From NCBI GenBank assembly GCA_963721335.1, contig CAVRIV010000008.1:682001-746000 (forward strand): 64,000 nucleotides of DNA, written 5' to 3'. The notes under the pieces are model-generated. The model had not been told where the DNA came from, made no database searches, and saw nothing but the letters and a program-made list of their open reading frames with translations. The translations under genes were made by a program, and so were the position numbers. Below, in pieces: positions 43,913 to 52,761 of this stretch; positions within the stretch are counted from its first letter, which is position 1, and every line of letters begins with the position of its first letter. The stretch is from CAVXDY01 sp963721335. GTDB lineage: Bacteria; Actinomycetota; Thermoleophilia; Miltoncostaeales; Miltoncostaeaceae.

Positions 43913-44716
43913 TCAGTAGACCACCCAGACGGTCACGAAGTACGCGGCCACCCCCGCGAAGAGCAGGCCGTCGAAGCGGTCGAGCACGCCCCCGTGGCCG
44001 AGCAGCAGGCGCCCCGAGTCCTTCGCGCCGGCGTCGCGCTTCAGCACCGACTCGAAGAGGTCGCCCAGGAAGGCGGCCAGCGAGATGACGAGGCCCAGCA
44101 TCAGCGATTCCCAGCCCCCGAGCCAGTCCATGTAGAGCCCCGCCACCCACACCGCCAGGAGCGCCGAGGCGGCGCCGATGAGCGCTCCCTCGACGGTCTT
44201 CTTCTCCGAGGTGCGCGGGGCGATCGGGATGCGCCCCCACATGCGCCCACCGAGATAGGAGGCCGTGTCGAACACCCAGACGCCGACCAGCACGTTGGCC
44301 ACGGCGCCCGCTCCGTCGGGCAGGTCCCGCAGCGCCACGAGGATCCCCATCGGGAGGCCCAGGTAGACGACCCCCATGAGGGTCGTGGCCATGCGCGTGG
44401 TGATGTCGTCGCGGCGGGAGACGATCAGGCCGGCCACCGCCACGAGGCCGAGCGCGGCCCCCAGGCCGGCCAGGATCCCGCGCTCCGGGTCGTCCGAGGC
44501 GAAGGCCAGCCCCACCACGAGCAGCGCGCCGAGATACCCCGCCCATCGCAGGGGTCGCATCGCCGCCGTGAGGCTGTAGAGCTCGTACAGCCCCAGCACG
44601 GCGACCAGGGCGGCCGCGAGCGCGAAGAGCGGCCCGCCCAGCGCCACCGCCGCGATGGCGAGGGCGATGCCCGGGACCGCCACGAGCACACGGCTCGAGA
44701 AGGACCCGGTCGTCAC
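43913..44716 (-). CDS. cdsA: Phosphatidate cytidylyltransferase
   Basis: A 267-residue membrane enzyme with eight or so helices making CDP-diacylglycerol from CTP and phosphatidate. The family signature is GDLFESVLKRDAGAKDSG...LLLGHGGVLDRFDGLLFA. GTG 44716 overlaps the uppS stop (GTGA). Confidence 0.93.
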   Translation of the reverse strand: MTTGSFSSRVLVAVPGIALAIAAVALGGPLFALAAALVAVLGLYELYSLTAAMRPLRWAGYLGALLVVGLAFASDDPERGILAGLGAALGLVAVAGLIVSRRDDITTRMATTLMGVVYLGLPMGILVALRDLPDGAGAVANVLVGVWVFDTASYLGGRMWGRIPIAPRTSEKKTVEGALIGAASALLAVWVAGLYMDWLGGWESLMLGLVISLAAFLGDLFESVLKRDAGAKDSGRLLLGHGGVLDRFDGLLFAGVAAYFVTVWVVY

Positions 44717-45477
44717 CGCCCGCCGAACCGGCGGTGCCGGCTCGCATAGTCGGCGAGGGCGAGCTCCAGGTCCTCGGGCCCGAAGTCGGGCCACAGGCGC
44801 TCGGAGAAGTGCAGCTCGGCGTAGGCGCACTGCCAGAGCAGGAAGTTCGACAGGCGCTGCTCGCCGCTGGTGCGGATGAGCAGCTCGGGCTCGCGCAGGT
44901 CCGGGGCGTACAGGTGGGCCGCGAACTCGTCCTCCCCCGCGTCGGGCCCGGACTCGGCCACGAAGCGCCGCGCCGCGTCCAGGATCTCGCGGCGGCCGCC
45001 GTAGTTCATGGCGACGAACAGCCGAAGGCGGTCGTTGCCGGCCGTCGTCACCTCGGCCTGGGCGATCTTGGCGCGCAACTCGGAGTCGAGCTCGTCGCAG
45101 CGCCCGATGAAGCGGATGCTGACCCGCTCCTCGTTCAGCTCGGGCACCTCGCGGTCGATCAGCTCGCAGAACAGGCCCATGAGGTCCCCGACCTCGTCGT
45201 CGGGGCGCGACCAGTTCTCGGTGGAGAACGAGAAGACCGTGAGGTCCTTGATCCCCGCGTCGCACGCGGCCCGGACCACCCGCTTCAGCGCCCGCGCCCC
45301 GGCCCGGTGGCCGGCGCCCACGGGCAGGTGCCGCTCGCGCGCCCAGCGCCCGTTGCCGTCCATGATGATCGCCACGGACTCGGGCACCTCGCCGCCCCGG
45401 CGCACGGGCTCGGGGCGGACGCCGCGTCCCAGCCCGAGGGCGGTCCGCGCCGTGCGCAGGCGGGTGAGCAGGGCCAC
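44713..45477 (-). CDS. uppS: Isoprenyl transferase (undecaprenyl diphosphate synthase family)
   Basis: A 254-residue cis-prenyltransferase that makes the lipid carrier for wall synthesis. VAIIMDGNGRWAR, FSTENWSRP, NYGGRREI and ELLIRTSGEQRLSNFLLWQ are the conserved regions. GTG 45477 starts 9 bp after frr. Confidence 0.95.
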   Translation of the reverse strand: MALLTRLRTARTALGLGRGVRPEPVRRGGEVPESVAIIMDGNGRWARERHLPVGAGHRAGARALKRVVRAACDAGIKDLTVFSFSTENWSRPDDEVGDLMGLFCELIDREVPELNEERVSIRFIGRCDELDSELRAKIAQAEVTTAGNDRLRLFVAMNYGGRREILDAARRFVAESGPDAGEDEFAAHLYAPDLREPELLIRTSGEQRLSNFLLWQCAYAELHFSERLWPDFGPEDLELALADYASRHRRFGGR

Positions 45478-45486
45478 GACTTCTTC

Positions 45487-46050
45487 TCAGACCTCGAGGA
45501 TCTCGGCCTCTTTGCGCCCCATCAGGTCGTCGATCTGCTTGACCTCGGCGTCGGTGAGCTTCTGCACGTCGTCCTGCGCCCGGGCGAGCTCGTCCCGCGA
45601 CAGGTCGCCGTCCTTCTCGGCCCGCTTCAGCTCGTTGAGGACGTCGCGGCGCACGTTGCGCACCGCGATCCGGGCCTCCTCGGCCATCTTGTGGATCAGC
45701 CGGACCAGCTCCTTGCGGCGCTCCTCGGTGAGCTGGGGCACCGGCAGGCGGATGATCTTGCCGTCGTTGTTGGGCGTCAGGCCCAGGTCCGACTCCATGA
45801 TCGCCCTCTCCACCGACGCCATGATGCTCGGGTCGTAGGGCTGCACGGTGAGCAGCCGCGCCTCGGGCGCGTGGATCGTGGCGAGCTGGTTGAGCGGCGT
45901 CTTGGTGCCGTACGCGTCCACGGACACCCGGTCGAGCAGCGCGGTCGACGCCCGTCCCGTGCGCACCGAGTTGAACTCGCCGCCCAGCGCGGCGACCGCC
46001 CCCTCCATGCGGCGCCGGGCGTCCTTCATGCGGTCGTCCGTCTCCGCCAT
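45487..46050 (-). CDS. frr: Ribosome recycling factor
   Basis: A 187-residue protein of two domains; GEFNSVRTGRASTALLDRV, IRLPVPQLTEERRKELV and AVRNVRRDVLNELKR are diagnostic. It splits post-termination ribosomes with EF-G. The ATG at 46050 follows GAGGAGG by 5 bases and is preferred to the GTG just before it. Confidence 0.96.
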   Translation of the reverse strand: MAETDDRMKDARRRMEGAVAALGGEFNSVRTGRASTALLDRVSVDAYGTKTPLNQLATIHAPEARLLTVQPYDPSIMASVERAIMESDLGLTPNNDGKIIRLPVPQLTEERRKELVRLIHKMAEEARIAVRNVRRDVLNELKRAEKDGDLSRDELARAQDDVQKLTDAEVKQIDDLMGRKEAEILEV

Positions 46051-46060
46051 CACGGCCTCC

Positions 46061-46828
46061 TCATTCGGTGACCACCATGGTGCCGATCCGCTCGCCGTCG
46101 AGCAGCCGGCCGATGTTGCCCTCGTCGTTCATGTTGAACACGAAGATGGGCAGCCCATTGTCCATGCAGAGCGTGAGGGCGGTGGTGTCCATCACCTTCA
46201 GCCCCCGCTCGATCGCCTCCATGTGGCTGATGCGCGGGATCAGCTTGGCGTCGGGAACCAGGCGCGGATCGGCGTCGAGCACGCCCTCGACGCCGTTCTT
46301 GGCCATCAGGATGCATTCGGCCCCGATCTCCAGCGCCCGGAGCGCGGCCGCGGTGTCGGTGGTGAAGAACGGGTTCCCGGTGCCGCCCGCGAAGATCACG
46401 ACCCTGCCCTTCTCCAGGTGGCGGATCGCCCGTCGCCGGATGTAGGGCTCGGCGACCTCCTGCATGGTGATGGCCGACTGGACCCGGGTCGTCAGGCCCA
46501 GCTTCTCCAGCGCGTCCTGGATGGCCAGCGCGTTCAGCACCGTGGCGATCATGCCCATGTAGTCGGCCGTCGCCCGGTCCATCCCGATCGCCATGCCCTT
46601 CAGGCCGCGGTAGATGTTCCCGCCGCCCACGACGATCGCCACCTCCACCCCGCGCTCGACCGCGGCGTGCACCTGGCGGGCGACGACGGCGATCCGCTCG
46701 GGGTCGATGCCGTAGGGCGCGTCGCCCATCAGCGCCTCGCCCGAGAGCTTCAGCACCACCCGCCCGAAGACCGCCCCGCTCGCGGGAGCGGGGCGGGCAT
46801 CGTCGCCGGGCTCGCCGCTACTGGCCAA
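46061..46828 (-). CDS. pyrH: UMP kinase
   Basis: A bacterial amino-acid-kinase-fold UMP kinase (up to 255 residues): VVLKLSGEALMG, IVVGGGNIYRG, FAGGTGNPFFTTDTAAALRA. It phosphorylates UMP for pyrimidine synthesis. The TTG at 46828 overlaps the tsf stop but gives a 20-residue Pro/Ala-rich lead not typical of the family; the true start may be closer to the VVLKLSG strand. Confidence 0.93.
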   Translation of the reverse strand: MASSGEPGDDARPAPASGAVFGRVVLKLSGEALMGDAPYGIDPERIAVVARQVHAAVERGVEVAIVVGGGNIYRGLKGMAIGMDRATADYMGMIATVLNALAIQDALEKLGLTTRVQSAITMQEVAEPYIRRRAIRHLEKGRVVIFAGGTGNPFFTTDTAAALRALEIGAECILMAKNGVEGVLDADPRLVPDAKLIPRISHMEAIERGLKVMDTTALTLCMDNGLPIFVFNMNDEGNIGRLLDGERIGTMVVTE

Positions 46829-47423
46829 GCTCGAACAGTGCGAATCGCCGGATCGTCACGTTCTCCCCGACTTCGGCCACGATCTCCGCCCGGAGCTGCT
46901 CGACCGTGCGCGGCTTCTTCTCGCCCTGGTCGCGGACGAACTCCTGCTCCAGCAGGCAGATCGAGCGCAGGTGCTTGGCGAGCTTGCCCTCCACGGCCTT
47001 CTCGCGCGCATGCTCGGGCACGTCCACGGCCTGGCCCTCGTAGATCGCGCGCTCGGCGGCGATGTACTCCTCGGGCACGTCGTCGGCGCTCAGGAAGAGC
47101 GGCTTCAGGGCGGCGATGTGGAGGGCGACGTCGTGCACGAACGCCGCGAACGTGTCGGTGCGGGCGACGAAGTCGGTCTCGCAGTTGACCTCCACCAGCA
47201 CTCCCACGCGGCCGCCCGCGTGGATGTAGCTGTCGACCAGCCCCTCGTTGGCGGCACGGCCGGCGCGCTTCGCGGCGTCGGCGAGGCCCTTGGTGCGAAG
47301 GGCGGCCGTGGCGGCCTCGAGGTCGCCGCCGGCCTCCTCCAGGGCCCGCTTGCAGTCCATCATTCCCGCGCCGGTCTTCTCGCGAAGCTCCTTGACGAGC
47401 GCGGCGGGGACCGTGGTGCTCAC
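46818..47423 (-). CDS. tsf: Elongation factor Ts
   Basis: A 201-residue short-form EF-Ts, the nucleotide exchange factor for EF-Tu. LVKELREKTGAGMMDCKRALEEAGGD region at the start and EVNCETDFVART are diagnostic. The shorter form with one core subdomain is usual in many actinobacteria and others. GTG 47423 overlaps the rpsB stop. Confidence 0.95.
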   Translation of the reverse strand: MSTTVPAALVKELREKTGAGMMDCKRALEEAGGDLEAATAALRTKGLADAAKRAGRAANEGLVDSYIHAGGRVGVLVEVNCETDFVARTDTFAAFVHDVALHIAALKPLFLSADDVPEEYIAAERAIYEGQAVDVPEHAREKAVEGKLAKHLRSICLLEQEFVRDQGEKKPRTVEQLRAEIVAEVGENVTIRRFALFELGQ

Positions 47424-48424
47424 GACGAGGCCTCCGCGGGGGTGGTGACCGGCGGGGCCGGCTCGGGCTCGGGCTCGGTGGCCGGAGCGTCGGCGGCGGG
47501 AGGCGCCTCGGCGGCGGGAGGCGCCTCGGCGGCGGGGGCCGGCTCGGGCTCGGGCTCGGGGGCCGGAGCGTCCGCGGTGGGAGGCGCCTCGGGAGCGGGA
47601 GCCGGCGCCTCGGGGGCGGGGGCCTGCGTCTCGACCGGGGCCGGGGCGGCCGGGGCCTCGGCCACGGCGTCCTCGGGGGCGGGCTCCTCGGAGGTCTCGT
47701 CGGCGGCGCCCTCGTCGGCCACGGGCACGCCGGAGTCGGGCAGCGAGCCCTTGCCCTCCAGGACGGCCTCGGCCAGGGCCCCCAGAACCAGGTTGCACGC
47801 CCGGATGGCGTCGTCGTTGCCGGGGATGACGTACGTGGCCTCGTCCGGGTCGCAGTTCGTGTCGACCAGGCCGATCACCGACAGGCCGAGGCGGTTCGCC
47901 TCGCGCACGCCGATCGCCTCCTTCTTCAGGTCCACGATCACCACCGCGTCGGGCAGCCGCTGCATGTCGGCCACGCCGCCGAGATTGGTCTCGAGCTTGG
48001 TCAGCTCACCCTCGCGGGCCAGGCGCTCGCGGGTGGGCAGCAGCTCGAGCTGCTTCTCCTTCTTCTGGTTGCGCAGCTCGTGCAGGCGCCGGATGCGCTG
48101 GGAGATGGTCCCCCAGTTGGTCAGCAGGCCCCCGAGCCAGCGGTGCGAGACGTACGGCATGCCGCACCGGCGCGCCTGCTCCTGGATGGAGTCCTGGCAC
48201 TGCTTCTTGGTGCCGACGAAGAGCACGGTGCCGCCGCGCTCGGCGATGGCGCGGACGACGTCGCAGGCCTGCTCCAGCAGGACGATCGTCTGCTGGAGGT
48301 CGATGATGTAGATGCCGCCGCGCTCACCGAAGATGTAGCGCTTCATCTTGGGGTTCCAGCGGCGGGTCTGGTGTCCGAAGTGCACCCCGGACTCCAGCAA
48401 CTGCTTCATGGTGACGGTTGGCAC
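47420..48424 (-). CDS. rpsB: 30S ribosomal protein S2 with long Pro/Ala/Glu-rich C-terminal tail
   Basis: 334 residues. Residues 1 to about 235 are a normal S2 (TMKQLLESGVHFGHQTRRWNP, HRWLGGLLTNWGTI). The last hundred or so are low complexity, built of PAPE-type repeats encoded by duplicated DNA. GTG 48424 with GAGGAG six bases upstream fits the MPTVTMKQLL start. The tail should be disordered and exposed on the ribosome surface. Confidence 0.95.
   Translation of the reverse strand: MPTVTMKQLLESGVHFGHQTRRWNPKMKRYIFGERGGIYIIDLQQTIVLLEQACDVVRAIAERGGTVLFVGTKKQCQDSIQEQARRCGMPYVSHRWLGGLLTNWGTISQRIRRLHELRNQKKEKQLELLPTRERLAREGELTKLETNLGGVADMQRLPDAVVIVDLKKEAIGVREANRLGLSVIGLVDTNCDPDEATYVIPGNDDAIRACNLVLGALAEAVLEGKGSLPDSGVPVADEGAADETSEEPAPEDAVAEAPAAPAPVETQAPAPEAPAPAPEAPPTADAPAPEPEPEPAPAAEAPPAAEAPPAADAPATEPEPEPAPPVTTPAEASS
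47461..47600. repeat. Repeats inside rpsB tail
   Basis: Two perfect 18-base units stand in tandem at 47493-47510 and 47511-47528, with a partial third. A larger imperfect duplication with a period of about 81 bases (27 codons) is seen between the segment starting at 47461 and that at 47542. All repeats keep the S2 frame. Confidence 0.8.
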
Positions 48425-48577
48425 GGGCGGCTCCTCACTGCGATCGGTTCGGGAAGGTCGGTTCGCCGGCGCGTGCCGATGGGACCCGGGGCGAGGAGCG
48501 CCGTGGCGCCCCCACGCCCGGGCACCGCCCATCGAGGAGCGCGCCGGGGAGGGGTCAGGTGATGGTGCGGACCAAGC

Positions 48578-48583
48578 ATCCTA
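48578..48583 (-). promoter_or_regulatory. Possible -10 box of rpsB operon
   Basis: TAGGAT on the minus strand about 150 bases before the rpsB start; no clear -35. The 180-bp gap 48425-48604 holds this box and the rpsB leader and nothing else I can identify. Confidence 0.35.
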
Positions 48584-48604
48584 GCGTGCGCACGGGCGCG
48601 GCGG

Positions 48605-49510
48605 TCAGGCCCCGGATCCGGCGCGGGCGCGGGCGAGCGCCGCGGCCAGGTCGGCCGGCAGCGGGCTCTCCACGCGCACCGGCTCCCCGGTCTCGGGGTG
48701 CGGGAAGGCCAGGACCGCCGCGTGGAGGAACTGCCGGTCGAGCCCCAGCGTCTCCTCGCGCCGCCCGTAGACCCGATCGCCCACCACCGGGTGCCCCACC
48801 GACTCGAGGTGCACCCGGATCTGGTGGGTGCGCCCGGTCTCGAGGCGGGCCTCCAGGAGGGAGAACCGGCCCAGCGCCTCGAGGCGGCGCAGGTGGGTCA
48901 CCGAGGGCCGTCCCTCGGTCGCGGTGACCGACATCCGGGTGCGGTGCCGACGGTCGCGCCCCACGGGCCGGTCGATCGTGAGCGCCGGGGGGGCGGCCCC
49001 GTGCACCAGCGCGATGTAGCGCCGGTTGACCTCGTGATCGCGCATCAGGCGCTGGAGGCGCCGGTGGGCGCGCGGCGAGCGGGCCACCACCAGCAGCCCC
49101 GAGGTGTCGCGGTCGAGACGGTGGACGATGCCCGGCCGCACCGGGTCGTCCCCGCCCGCGATGGCGTGACCGAGCAGCCCGTGCACCAGGGTGCCCTCGC
49201 CGTGGCCGGCGCTCGGGTGGGTGACCACCCCCGCCGGCTTGTCGACGACCAGCAGGTGATCGTCCTCGTAGCGCACCACCAGCGGCATCTCCTCCGGCAC
49301 GAGCACCGACGACTCCGGAGGCGCGGGGCGCACCTCGAGGACCTCCCCCTCCACCAGGAGGTGGCGCTTCGGCCGCGGGAGCCCGTCCACCAGCACCCGG
49401 CCGGCCTCGATCAGCCGCTGGGCCTCGGCGCGGCTCTCCACGGCCTCGAGACCGCCCACCGCGGCATCCAGGCGACGCCCCGCCAGGGCGGGGCCCACCG
49501 TCACGCGCAC
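48605..49510 (-). CDS. rluD: Large-subunit rRNA pseudouridine synthase, RluA/RluD family
   Basis: A 301-residue enzyme: N-terminal S4 RNA-binding domain (AQRLIEAGRVLVDG) and catalytic domain with the Asp in HRLDRDTSGLLV. It should modify 23S rRNA helix 69 if a true RluD. The usual neighbour lspA lies just upstream, overlapping nothing but 13 bp apart. Two GTG starts (49510, 49504) are possible. Confidence 0.92.
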   Translation of the reverse strand: MRVTVGPALAGRRLDAAVGGLEAVESRAEAQRLIEAGRVLVDGLPRPKRHLLVEGEVLEVRPAPPESSVLVPEEMPLVVRYEDDHLLVVDKPAGVVTHPSAGHGEGTLVHGLLGHAIAGGDDPVRPGIVHRLDRDTSGLLVVARSPRAHRRLQRLMRDHEVNRRYIALVHGAAPPALTIDRPVGRDRRHRTRMSVTATEGRPSVTHLRRLEALGRFSLLEARLETGRTHQIRVHLESVGHPVVGDRVYGRREETLGLDRQFLHAAVLAFPHPETGEPVRVESPLPADLAAALARARAGSGA

Positions 49511-49523
49511 GGTCGGAGGGCCG

Positions 49524-50060
49524 TCAGGCGGGGTGCTGATCGTCCTCCTCGGCCTCGCGCATCAACCCGAGGACGATCAGGACGGCGCCCACGGTGATGC
49601 AGCAGTCGGCCACGTTGAAGGCGGGCCAGCGGGCGGGGTCGAGGAAGTCGGTCACCTCGCCGTGGGCGAGCCGGTCGATCAGGTTCCCCAGGCTCCCGCC
49701 CACCAGCAGGCCGGCCCCGGCCGCCACGGTGGCGTTGCGCGCCACCAGTCCGGCGAGCGCGATCGCGATCGCGCAGAGGGCGGCAACCGTGAGGATGGCG
49801 ACCGCTCCCGGCCGGCCCGGGAAGAGCCCGAAGGCGATCCCCTCGTTGGTCACCCGGGAGATGTCGAATCCGGGGAAGACCTCGATCGTCTCGCGGGGGT
49901 CGACCGACCCGCGCACGATGGCCTTGGTGATCTGGTCGGCGGCGAGCGCGACCACGGCCAGGATCCCGAACCGCCACCAGCGCGCCTTCGTCTGGCGCCG
50001 CTGGCGGCGCGCGATGGCCCGCTGGAGGGCCTCGCGCGTGTTGGAGGCCGCCGCGCTCAC
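49524..50060 (-). CDS. lspA: Lipoprotein signal peptidase
   Basis: A 178-residue membrane aspartic protease with four helices. Catalytic Asp residues are in GNLIDRLAHG and PAFNVADCCITVG; VTNEGIAFGLF is the conserved loop. It cleaves prolipoproteins such as those predicted in this window. GTG 50060 overlaps the DUF167 gene. The N-terminal basic extension of about 25 residues is longer than usual. Confidence 0.93.
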   Translation of the reverse strand: MSAAASNTREALQRAIARRQRRQTKARWWRFGILAVVALAADQITKAIVRGSVDPRETIEVFPGFDISRVTNEGIAFGLFPGRPGAVAILTVAALCAIAIALAGLVARNATVAAGAGLLVGGSLGNLIDRLAHGEVTDFLDPARWPAFNVADCCITVGAVLIVLGLMREAEEDDQHPA

Positions 50061-50395
50061 GCGGCCTCGAGGCCCTCGCCGAGGGCCGCCAGACGGCGCG
50101 CGATGGCGTCGGGATCGCCGTCCAGCTCCACGAGCTTGCGCGCCCCGCCCGAGCCGCGCCGGATGCGCGCCGCCGACGCCCGCACCCCCGCCCGCTCCGC
50201 CAGGTAGGCGCAGAGGGCGGCGTTCGACTGGCCCCGGTGGGGCGGCGCGGCGATCTGGATCCGGAGGGCGCCGTCCTGCAGCCCCACGGCGCGCGTCGCG
50301 CGCGAGCGTGGCACCGCCTTCACGGCGACGGTCACGCCGCCGTCGCGCAGGGTGAGCCACTCCGGAAGGGGGCTCCGGGGGAGGGCCGGGGTCAG
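50057..50395 (-). CDS. DUF167/YggU-family protein
   Basis: About 112 residues: VTVAVKAVPRSRATRAVGLQ, ALRIQIAAPPHRGQSNAAL and RRGSGGARKLVEL match YggU/DUF167. There is no ATG, GTG or TTG at the family start; CTG 50395 overlaps the YggT stop as CTGA, mirroring the ATGA/GTGA junctions around it. A shorter protein from an internal GTG (in GGVTVAV) would lose the first strand. Function of the family unknown. Confidence 0.8.
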   Translation of the reverse strand: MTPALPRSPLPEWLTLRDGGVTVAVKAVPRSRATRAVGLQDGALRIQIAAPPHRGQSNAALCAYLAERAGVRASAARIRRGSGGARKLVELDGDPDAIARRLAALGEGLEAA

Positions 50396-50665
50396 AAGCT
50401 GTCCAGGAGGACGAGGATCAGGCTCCTCAGGATGTAGAGGACGAGCAGCGCGACGATCGGGCGACAGGTCGAACATCCCGAGCGGCGGGATCAGGCGCCG
50501 GAAGAAGCCCAGGAACCAGTCCGTGCTCTGGTGGACGAAGTCCCAGAAGGCACGCGCCCACCGCGACGCCGGGGCCGCCGGCAGGAACGACAGCAGGATG
50601 CGGATGAAGATCACGATGATGAACACCGTGAAGAGCGCGTTGATGTAGGTCTCGAGCTGATCCAC
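50392..50665 (-). CDS. YggT-family membrane protein (one frameshift)
   Basis: About 90 residues after removing an extra C near 50463 (FDLSP joins IVALLVLYILRSLIL). Two hydrophobic regions flank the loop WDFVHQSTDWFLGFFRRLIPP, typical of YggT, found in division clusters after sepF and linked to osmotic or division functions. GTG 50665. Confidence 0.85.
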
Positions 50666-50674
50666 CGGGGTGTT

Positions 50675-51469
50675 CTACAGCTCGGCGGCCCGGCGCGCGG
50701 CCGCGACCACCGCGTCCGCCACGTGGGCGCGCACCGCGCCGCGCTCGAGCACCGCCAGGCCGGCGATGGTCGCGCCCGCGGGCGAGCTGACCCGCTGGCG
50801 CAGCAGCGCCGGATCGGTGCCGTCGGCCAGCAGGGCGGCGGTCCCGGCCACCACCGCCGCCGTGATCCTGCGGGCCTGCGGGCGGCTGAGGCCGGCCGTC
50901 ACCGCCCCCTCCTCCAGGCCCTCGGCGACCAGCGCCAGCAGCCCCGGCCCGCTGCCCGCCAGGGCCGTCGCCGCCGCGAAGAGCGACTCGGGCAGCGGCA
51001 GCACCGTCCCGAGGGGGCGCAGCACCCGCAGCAGCTCCTCCTCGGCGCGATCGTCGAGCCCACGGGTGGCCAGCACCACCACCCCCGCTCCGTGCCGCAC
51101 CGCCAGGTTCGGCATCGTCCGCGCCAGCGCGGCGCCCGGGACCGCCGCCCCGAGGCGGTCCAGGTCCCAGCCCGCGATCACCGACAGGAGCACGGAGCTC
51201 GGGCGCATGGCCGCCCGCACCTCCTCGAGGGCCCCCCGCGCGTCCTTGGGCTTCACGGCCAGGCACACGAGGTCGGCGCCCGCGGCCTCCGCGACCGTGG
51301 CCGGCCGCCCGCCGACGTCCGCGATCGCCGCCTCGACGGCCGCGGGGACCGCGTCGGCCACCTCCAGGCGCTCGGCCAGCGCACGGTCACCGCGGACGAG
51401 GCCGGCCGCGAACGCCCGGCCCATCGCCCCGGCGCCCACGAGCCCCACCCGGGCGGGCCAGTCGCTCAC
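50675..51469 (-). CDS. proC: Pyrroline-5-carboxylate reductase
   Basis: A 264-residue NAD(P)H enzyme making proline. VGLVGAGAMGRAFAAGL binds the cofactor; VKPKDARGAL, RTMPNLAVRHGAG and ALAGSGPGLLAL with the C-terminal RQRVSSPAGATIAGL are diagnostic. I chose GTG 51469 because AGGAG stands just upstream. Within the sepF-yggT stretch it sits at the common actinobacterial place. Confidence 0.9.
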   Translation of the reverse strand: MSDWPARVGLVGAGAMGRAFAAGLVRGDRALAERLEVADAVPAAVEAAIADVGGRPATVAEAAGADLVCLAVKPKDARGALEEVRAAMRPSSVLLSVIAGWDLDRLGAAVPGAALARTMPNLAVRHGAGVVVLATRGLDDRAEEELLRVLRPLGTVLPLPESLFAAATALAGSGPGLLALVAEGLEEGAVTAGLSRPQARRITAAVVAGTAALLADGTDPALLRQRVSSPAGATIAGLAVLERGAVRAHVADAVVAAARRAAEL

Positions 51470-51486
51470 ACCGCTCCTCACATCGC

Positions 51487-52050
51487 TCAGTACTGGTTGA
51501 AGAAGCCCTTCTCCAGCAGGCGCGCCCGCTCCTCCGCCGAGACCTCGACGTTCTGGGGGGTCAGCATGAAGACCTTGTCGGCGACGCGCTGCATGCCGCC
51601 GTCGAGGGCGTAGGTGAGGCCGCTGGAGAAGTCGATCAGGCGCTTGGCGAGGTCGGTCTCGGCGCTCTGCAGGTTGAGGATGACCGGGACGGCCGCCTTG
51701 AACTTGTCGGCGATCTGCTGGGCGTCGTTGAAGCTCTTGGGAACCACGAGATGCACCTCGGAGGGGCGGGGGCGGCTGTCGACCGAGCGCATCGGGGTGG
51801 CGCGCCCGCGCGGCTGCTCGTCGGCGAAGATGTCGTCGAAGTCGGGGTCGCGGCGGCGCGGCCCCAGGCGGCGCACGTTGGGGCGCTCGCGATAGGAGCG
51901 CTCGAGATCGTCGTGCGCGGGCGACTGGCGGTCGCGCTCGCGCTCGTAGCGCCGCTCGAGCTCCTCGTCGTAGTCCTCGTCGTAGTCATCCGCCTCGTCG
52001 GCCATGCCGAAATAGACGAGAGTGCGGTGCCACAGGTCGCTGACGGCCAT
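51487..52050 (-). CDS. sepF: Cell division protein SepF
   Basis: A 187-residue protein: N-terminal amphipathic start (MAVSDLWHRTLVYFGM) for membrane binding, an acidic/Arg-rich linker, and the C-terminal SepF fold (EVHLVVPKSFNDAQQIADKF, PVILNLQS, RLIDFSSGLTYALDG). It tethers FtsZ to the membrane in bacteria lacking FtsA. The stop and start lie within the pgeF-yggS-sepF-proC-yggT order. Confidence 0.94.
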   Translation of the reverse strand: MAVSDLWHRTLVYFGMADEADDYDEDYDEELERRYERERDRQSPAHDDLERSYRERPNVRRLGPRRRDPDFDDIFADEQPRGRATPMRSVDSRPRPSEVHLVVPKSFNDAQQIADKFKAAVPVILNLQSAETDLAKRLIDFSSGLTYALDGGMQRVADKVFMLTPQNVEVSAEERARLLEKGFFNQY

Positions 52051-52761
52051 CTAGCCCCTCGGGGTGGGAGTCCGGACACGATCGAGCAGGCCGCGTCCCA
52101 CGCGGACCATTGTGGCGCCCTCCTCGGCCGCCACGAGGTAATCCTGGCTCGTGCCCATCGAGAGATCGGCGAAGTCGTGGCGTCCCGACCACTCGGAGGC
52201 GAGATCGCCGGCCAGCCGCCGCACGGCGGCGAAATACGGCCGGCTGAGCTCCGCATCCGCATGTTGCGGGGGCATCGCCATCAAGCCACCGATCACAAGG
52301 TCGGGATGGACCGACACGTCCTCAACGAACGCCCCAATTCGAGCGGGCACGATACCACCTTTGGTTTCCTCCTCGGCGACGTTCACTTCGACGAGCACCC
52401 GAGTCGGACCTTCCACCCGATGCGCGATCTCCGCGGCCAGCCGCTCCGAGTCGAGCGAGTGGAGCAGGCGCACCGCCGGCACCACGTCCTTCGCCTTGCG
52501 CCGCTGCAGGTGGCCGATGAAGTCGAACGTCAGGCGTCCCTCCGCCAGAGCGCGCCGCGCCAGGAGGTCCTGGAGCGTGTTCTCGCCCACCACCTCCACC
52601 CCGGCCTCCACGAGCGCGGGGGTCTCCTCGGTGGAGATGTACTTGCCCGCGAGGACCAGCTGCACCGAGCCGGGGGGCCGGCCGGCCACGCCGGCCGCCG
52701 CGTCAAGCTCCTCGCGCACCTCCGCGAGCACCGCGCGCAGGCGCTCCGGGTGGATGATCAC
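52051..52761 (-). CDS. yggS: YggS/PLPBP-family PLP homeostasis protein
   Basis: A 236-residue TIM-barrel protein that holds PLP; the Lys is in LVLAGKYISTEE. FIGHLQRRKAKDV and LSMGTSQDYLVAAEEGATMVRVG are the family signatures. It buffers cellular PLP. Interesting alongside the B6-degradation locus, but its place beside sepF is conserved and independent. GTG 52761 overlaps pgeF. Confidence 0.93.
   Translation of the reverse strand: MIIHPERLRAVLAEVREELDAAAGVAGRPPGSVQLVLAGKYISTEETPALVEAGVEVVGENTLQDLLARRALAEGRLTFDFIGHLQRRKAKDVVPAVRLLHSLDSERLAAEIAHRVEGPTRVLVEVNVAEEETKGGIVPARIGAFVEDVSVHPDLVIGGLMAMPPQHADAELSRPYFAAVRRLAGDLASEWSGRHDFADLSMGTSQDYLVAAEEGATMVRVGRGLLDRVRTPTPRG

Noticed and set aside
47461..47600. 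CRISPR-like or mobile repeat
   Set aside because: The repeats are short, in frame and wholly inside rpsB, coding Pro/Ala/Glu; no spacers or cas genes exist.
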